Shown in pieces: positions 30,478-33,847 of a DNA stretch of 33,847 nucleotides. The stretch covers positions 1 to 33,847 of the forward strand of contig JASHRF010000066.1 of NCBI GenBank assembly GCA_030037545.1. The letters run 5' to 3'. The translations under genes were made by a program, and so were the position numbers. The notes under the pieces were generated by a model. It ran no database searches. It was not told where the DNA came from and saw nothing but the letters and a program-made list of their open reading frames with translations. The first letter of the stretch is position 1; every line of letters begins with the position of its first letter. Source of the DNA: Acidobacteriaceae bacterium (lineage in GTDB: Bacteria; Acidobacteriota; Terriglobia; Terriglobales; Acidobacteriaceae).

Positions 30478-31914
30478 ATGAAGCAAGTCTCTGAAGCCCA
30501 ATCCGGAGCCGATCCCCTGCACATGATCGACCTCATCCGCAAGAAGCGCGATGGCGGTGCGCTGGACGCGCGCGAAATCCGATTTCTAACCGAGGGAGCG
30601 GCGCACGAGGCCATTCCCGCCGAACAACTCGCCGCGTGGCTGATGGCGGCGTGGATCCGGGGGCTTGAGCTCGACGAGATTCGCGCGCTCACGCTGGCCA
30701 TGCGTGACTCGGGCGAAAAATTTCCGTCTGCGCGGCTGGGGCGCAAAGCCGTGGACAAGCACTCCTCCGGCGGGGTGGGCGACAAAACGAGTTTTCTTGT
30801 TGCCCCGCTGGCCGCAGCCTGCGGCGTGGCTGTGCCCATGATCAGCGGCCGGGCGCTAGGCCACACCGGCGGCACGCTCGACAAGCTGGAGGCAATTCCC
30901 GGCTACAGAACCGCGCTCTCGCTGGAGGAATTCGAAGCGGTGCTCATGAAGTGCGGAGCTTCGATTATCGGCCAGACGGACGAACTGGCGCCCGCCGACC
31001 GCGTCCTTTATGCGCTGCGCGATCGCACTGGCACGGTGGAGAGCCCGGGGCTTATCTGCGCGTCGATTCTGAGCAAGAAGCTTGCGGCGGGATTGGACGC
31101 GCTGGTGCTCGACGTGAAGACCGGCTCGGGCGGGTTCCTGCGCAGCGTGGAAGAATGCGAATTTCTGGCCGCACTGCTGGTGACTGCGGCGGAAGCTGCG
31201 GGCACGCGCACCGTGGCGCTGCTCACCGATATGGATCAGCCGCTGGGCTACGCGGCCGGCAATTGGATTGAGCTGGTGGAGGCGGTCGAGCTGCTGCGCG
31301 GACAGCGTCGCCCGGATAATGAGGATCTGCGCGAGCTTTCGCTGATTCTCGCAGGATGGATGATTCATCTCGGCGGCCAGGCCGAAACGCCGGAAGCCGG
31401 GGTCCCCAGCGGCAGGTCTTCGTCGCCGGGGTGGAAGAACGGTTACCAGCGCGCGGAAAAAGCGTTGATGGATGGGGCGGCGCTGCGCATTTTCTTTGAG
31501 ATGATTGCGGCGCAGGGCGGCGATGTACGCGTCTTCGACGATCCTGTGGCATTTCACAAGCCGGGTGCAACTCGAATTGTCGACGCGTGGGAGAGCGGCT
31601 TTGTGGCCACAATGGATACCACCGCCCTGGGCTGGGCCGTGCAGCGGCTGGGCGCAGGACGCGAGAAGGCAGGCGAGCGGGTCGATCCCCATGCGGGGAT
31701 TCTCTTTCATGCGCGGCGTGGCGCGCGCGTAGAAGCGGGTGAGCCACTGGCGACCCTGTACGCAACCACGTCCGCGCAGCTTGCTGAGCCGGAGACGATT
31801 TTGAAGCGGGCGATTCGCTTCTCCGAAAACCCGCCGAACACAGTGCCGATGGTGAGACGCATCTTTACCAACAGCGATGCGGAGAGATATCTGGAATCGT
31901 CCTCCCATCATTAG
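30478..31914 (+). CDS. deoA: Thymidine (pyrimidine-nucleoside) phosphorylase
   Basis: Phosphorolyses thymidine/deoxyuridine (or uridine) to base and (deoxy)ribose 1-phosphate. 478 residues, slightly long for the family (about 435-440). HMIDLIRKKRDGGAL at 15-29, the phosphate-binding DKHSSGGVGDKTSF at 93-106, SGRALGHTGGTLDKLEAIPG at 123-142, LDVKTGSGGF at 211-220 and the C-terminal biotinyl-like domain (DPHAGILFHARRGARVEAGE) are all intact. Between GGQAETPEAG and YQRAEKALMDG there is an unusual VPSGRSSSPGWKNG insertion (about 309-322) encoded by a palindromic DNA repeat. It is 18 bp downstream of cdd and probably cotranscribed. Confidence 0.95.
   Translation: MKQVSEAQSGADPLHMIDLIRKKRDGGALDAREIRFLTEGAAHEAIPAEQLAAWLMAAWIRGLELDEIRALTLAMRDSGEKFPSARLGRKAVDKHSSGGVGDKTSFLVAPLAAACGVAVPMISGRALGHTGGTLDKLEAIPGYRTALSLEEFEAVLMKCGASIIGQTDELAPADRVLYALRDRTGTVESPGLICASILSKKLAAGLDALVLDVKTGSGGFLRSVEECEFLAALLVTAAEAAGTRTVALLTDMDQPLGYAAGNWIELVEAVELLRGQRRPDNEDLRELSLILAGWMIHLGGQAETPEAGVPSGRSSSPGWKNGYQRAEKALMDGAALRIFFEMIAAQGGDVRVFDDPVAFHKPGATRIVDAWESGFVATMDTTALGWAVQRLGAGREKAGERVDPHAGILFHARRGARVEAGEPLATLYATTSAQLAEPETILKRAIRFSENPPNTVPMVRRIFTNSDAERYLESSSHH
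31398..31435. repeat. REP-like palindrome inserted in deoA
   Basis: CCCCAGCG (31404-31411) pairs with CGCCGGGG (31424-31431) with one A:C mismatch, flanked by GGGGT and GGTGG. The GGGGTCCCCAGCG...CGCTGGGGTGG type of palindrome recurs between genes in acidobacteria as I remember them. Here it lies inside the coding sequence and keeps the frame open. Confidence 0.55.
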
Positions 31915-32314
31915 GTGACTCAACTCAAAAACGTCGCTTCTTCAATCAGCGGCGGCCGTCGATCGAAGTCGCTATACCGAATCCTCCTCGGTCGCACGAC
32001 GAAATAGGCAATTCCGGGCCAAACTGCAAAATACGCAGCCTGGTATCGTTGGAGCTCTGCGCCCGCCGGTGACCCCGTAGCGAAACCGGGCCATAAATGC
32101 GTAAAATGTCTTCGCGATCCAAGAGCATTTTTCCTTTGATTCGATTCCGAATACAGCTCACATCAACGATGCAGCGCGATGAAAAATCGGCTTCTTGCGG
32201 ATGAAACCGCCCGAGCGCATCGCCATCCAAGCCGGAATTGCTGCTTACCGAAGCGCTATGCGCGATACACTGACCACTGATCACGGACAACTATCACGGT
32301 TCAGGAGAATTGCC
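31915..32314. other. Intergenic stretch between deoA and nupC
   Basis: About 400 bp without a gene I can support. A minus-strand open frame (31946-32290) lacks any recognisable family, and its first codons fall in a simple ACTGACCACTGATCACGG repeat (about 32265-32297). No clear terminator hairpin after deoA was found. The last part carries the nupC ribosome binding site. Confidence 0.5.
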
Positions 32315-33568
32315 TTGGGTCGATTTACGGGGATTTTGGGGATTCTCGCGGTTCTGCTGGCGGCCTATCTTGGCTCGACGGACCGCAAACGGATTCGCTG
32401 GCGCACTATCGCCTGGGGCCTGGGGCTGCAATTCACGTTTGCGTTCCTGGTGCTGCGCTTCAGCTTCGGACAGCGCGTGATGACGTGGGCCGGAACGGTG
32501 GTCACCAATATGCTCTCCGCCACATTCGCGGGCACTGCGGTGCTGTTCGGGCAGCTTGGCCTGCCCAATTCCGGATCGTTTGGCCGCCTGCTGCCGGTCA
32601 ACCAGGGCGCGATCTTTGCGTTTCAGGTGTTGCCGACGATCATCTTCATCTCAGCATTTTTCGCGGTGCTCTATCACATCGGCCTGATGCAGATCATCAT
32701 TCGCGGCATGGCCTGGCTGATGCTGAAGACCATGCGTATATCGGGCGCGGAGAGCATGAATGTGGCGGCCAGCATCTTCATGGGGCAGACTGAGGCGCCC
32801 CTCACCATCCGACCGTTTCTTTCCAGGGCCACACGCAGCGAATTGATGACCATCATGACCAGTGGCATGGCGCACGTCTCCGGCGGCATCATGGCCATGT
32901 ACATTGCGCAGGGCGTAGAGGCGCGGCACCTGCTTTCGGCGGTGATCATGACTTCGCCGGGAACCATCCTGATGGCCAAGATGCTGGTGCCCGAAACCGA
33001 TGTGCCGGACACCGAGGGCAAGGTCGTCATTCCCAAAGACGAGTTGCACCAGGATGAGAACTTCATCGGCTCCATTGCGCGCGGCACCATCGACGGCGGC
33101 AAGCTGGCGCTGAACGTGGCCATCATGCTCGTCAGTTTTCTGGCGCTGGTGGCGCTGCTTGACATGCTCCTGGGTTGGGTGCACGGCGGGGTGCATTGGT
33201 TCCCGTCGAGCCTGGGCCAGATTCTAGGCTTCATCGGTGCGCCGGTGGCGTGGCTCATCGGCGTGCCATGGCACGACTGTGCGGCCATCGGCAATTTGCT
33301 GGGCACCCGCATGGCGCTCAACGAGGTGGTCGCCTACATCGGCCTGGGCGCGCAGAAGGCCACGCTGGCGCCGCGCTCGTTCACGATTGCCACGTTTGCG
33401 CTGTGCGGCTTTGCGAATCTCGGTTCGATTGGGATGCAGATCGGCGGCATCGGCGCGCTGGTTCCGGAGCGGCGCAACGACCTGGCGCGGCTGGGCGTGC
33501 GCGCCATGCTGGCCGGCACGATGGCCAACCTGATCTCGGCATCGATTGCGGGGATTTTTCTGGGGTGA
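32315..33568 (+). CDS. nupC: Concentrative nucleoside transporter, NupC/CNT family
   Basis: Inner-membrane, ion-coupled uptake of nucleosides. 417 residues, normal length. Family signatures: Gate_nucleoside-type segment GAIFAFQVLPTIIFISAFFA (about 98-117), SMNVAASIFMGQTEAPLTIR (substrate-binding, about 147-186 region), ELMTIMTSGMAHVSGGIMAM, ALNEVVAYIGLG and the C-terminal FALCGFANLGSIGMQIGGIG. The start is chosen at TTG 32315 because AGGAG lies 7 nt upstream and the first membrane helix follows. The in-frame ATG at 32258 would translate part of a simple DNA repeat. With cdd and deoA it forms a nucleoside uptake and salvage set. Confidence 0.9.
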   Translation: MGRFTGILGILAVLLAAYLGSTDRKRIRWRTIAWGLGLQFTFAFLVLRFSFGQRVMTWAGTVVTNMLSATFAGTAVLFGQLGLPNSGSFGRLLPVNQGAIFAFQVLPTIIFISAFFAVLYHIGLMQIIIRGMAWLMLKTMRISGAESMNVAASIFMGQTEAPLTIRPFLSRATRSELMTIMTSGMAHVSGGIMAMYIAQGVEARHLLSAVIMTSPGTILMAKMLVPETDVPDTEGKVVIPKDELHQDENFIGSIARGTIDGGKLALNVAIMLVSFLALVALLDMLLGWVHGGVHWFPSSLGQILGFIGAPVAWLIGVPWHDCAAIGNLLGTRMALNEVVAYIGLGAQKATLAPRSFTIATFALCGFANLGSIGMQIGGIGALVPERRNDLARLGVRAMLAGTMANLISASIAGIFLG

Positions 33569-33661
33569 TCGTCGCGCCGTAGCGGCCGTTTATTCGCCGT
33601 TCAGTGGAGCAGGATTCTAAGTCCCAATTCCGGGATTTTGAAGGCAGAAACCTTCCTTGCC

Positions 33662-33847
33662 TCACGAACCAAACCGCGCCACGCTGCGCAGCTTCGCCTT
33701 CGCCGCTTCCTCTTCGCGATTGCGCGGCGGTGCAGCTGTCTCAAGCTGGGTGAGCAGCCGCATCGATGCCGCTGCGATCTCATCGACGGCGGTATAAAAA
33801 GCGGCCTCGTTTGCCTTCGACGGCTTATTGAAACCGCTCACTTTGCG
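33662..33847 (-). CDS. DUF2277 family protein (C-terminal part, runs off the window)
   Basis: The last 61 residues are visible on the minus strand: RKVSGFNKPSKANEAAF, VDEIAAASMRLL, APPRNREEEAAKAKLRS and ARFGS, then TGA at 33664-33662. DUF2277 proteins are small (about 85-90 residues) and show exactly this RKISGFNKPS...F..AV..I......LL..L....PPR.R..EA.KA..R...RF pattern, so only the N-terminal 25 or so residues lie beyond the window. The function is unknown. Confidence 0.8.
   Translation of the reverse strand, partial: RKVSGFNKPSKANEAAFYTAVDEIAAASMRLLTQLETAAPPRNREEEAAKAKLRSVARFGS

Noticed and set aside
31946..32290. Minus-strand open frame of 114 codons between deoA and nupC
   Set aside because: No recognisable domain, no convincing ribosome binding site, and its start lies in a simple repeat.
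1..33847. CRISPR array, tRNA/rRNA genes, insertion sequence or phage genes
   Set aside because: Looked for regularly spaced repeats, tRNA-like arms, transposase or integrase motifs and structural phage genes; none could be supported.

Overview
This 33.8 kb, GC-rich window looks like a chromosomal segment of an acidobacterium (Acidobacteriota, probably class Terriglobia). The inference rests on family content: an ADOP-type duplicated FtsX/MacB permease, the tail of a TIGR03435 'soil-associated' protein, a class V aminotransferase next to long-form SerA, and several palindromic intergenic repeats of types I associate with that phylum. No rRNA, tRNA, CRISPR array, phage or recognisable transposase was seen.

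Left part (1-9116): the N-terminal part of purL (-), an SDR oxidoreductase (+), the 40-codon tail of a lost zinc alcohol dehydrogenase, copy 1 of a 341-bp dispersed repeat, a decayed GNAT gene, a BamD-like TPR protein with its terminator, rpe, a frameshifted HEAT-like remnant, a short UvrC-like protein without the C-terminal nuclease half, a small winged-helix regulator and pmbA/tldE.

Middle (9117-19800): a secreted FecR-domain protein with a Trp/Gly-rich tail, an ADOP permease, a broken TetR gene, then an apparent serine-synthesis operon (class V aminotransferase plus a SerA that carries an in-frame XRE helix-turn-helix at its N-terminus). Next is a BlaI repressor and M56 (BlaR1-type) membrane protease pair. 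The protease sensor portion is a nine-unit heptapeptide repeat plus a DUF4097-like 'TGSGNI' domain, and a perfect 17-bp dyad precedes blaI.

Right part (19979-33847): DinB-like and ICMT-like proteins, a palindromic repeat, gatB, infC (apparently starting at AUC behind a strong Shine-Dalgarno), mtaB, then an MFS transporter followed by an AMP-ligase/ACP/PlsC three-domain fusion that resembles a rearranged LplT-Aas lysophospholipid recycling system. After it come a truncated TIGR03435 gene ending exactly at copy 2 of the 341-bp repeat, a nucleoside-salvage cluster (cdd, deoA, nupC) and the end of a DUF2277 gene.

A recurring theme is repeat invasion. The two 341-bp repeat copies abut truncated genes, and palindromic or microsatellite-like repeats appear to have been absorbed in frame into deoA, the 3' end of rpe and the uvrC-like gene. 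The most noteworthy candidates are the XRE-SerA fusion, the ligase-ACP-acyltransferase/MFS pair, the M56-heptad-DUF4097 sensor, the AUC start of infC and the 341-bp repeat with its embedded 29-codon ORF and C/G tract.
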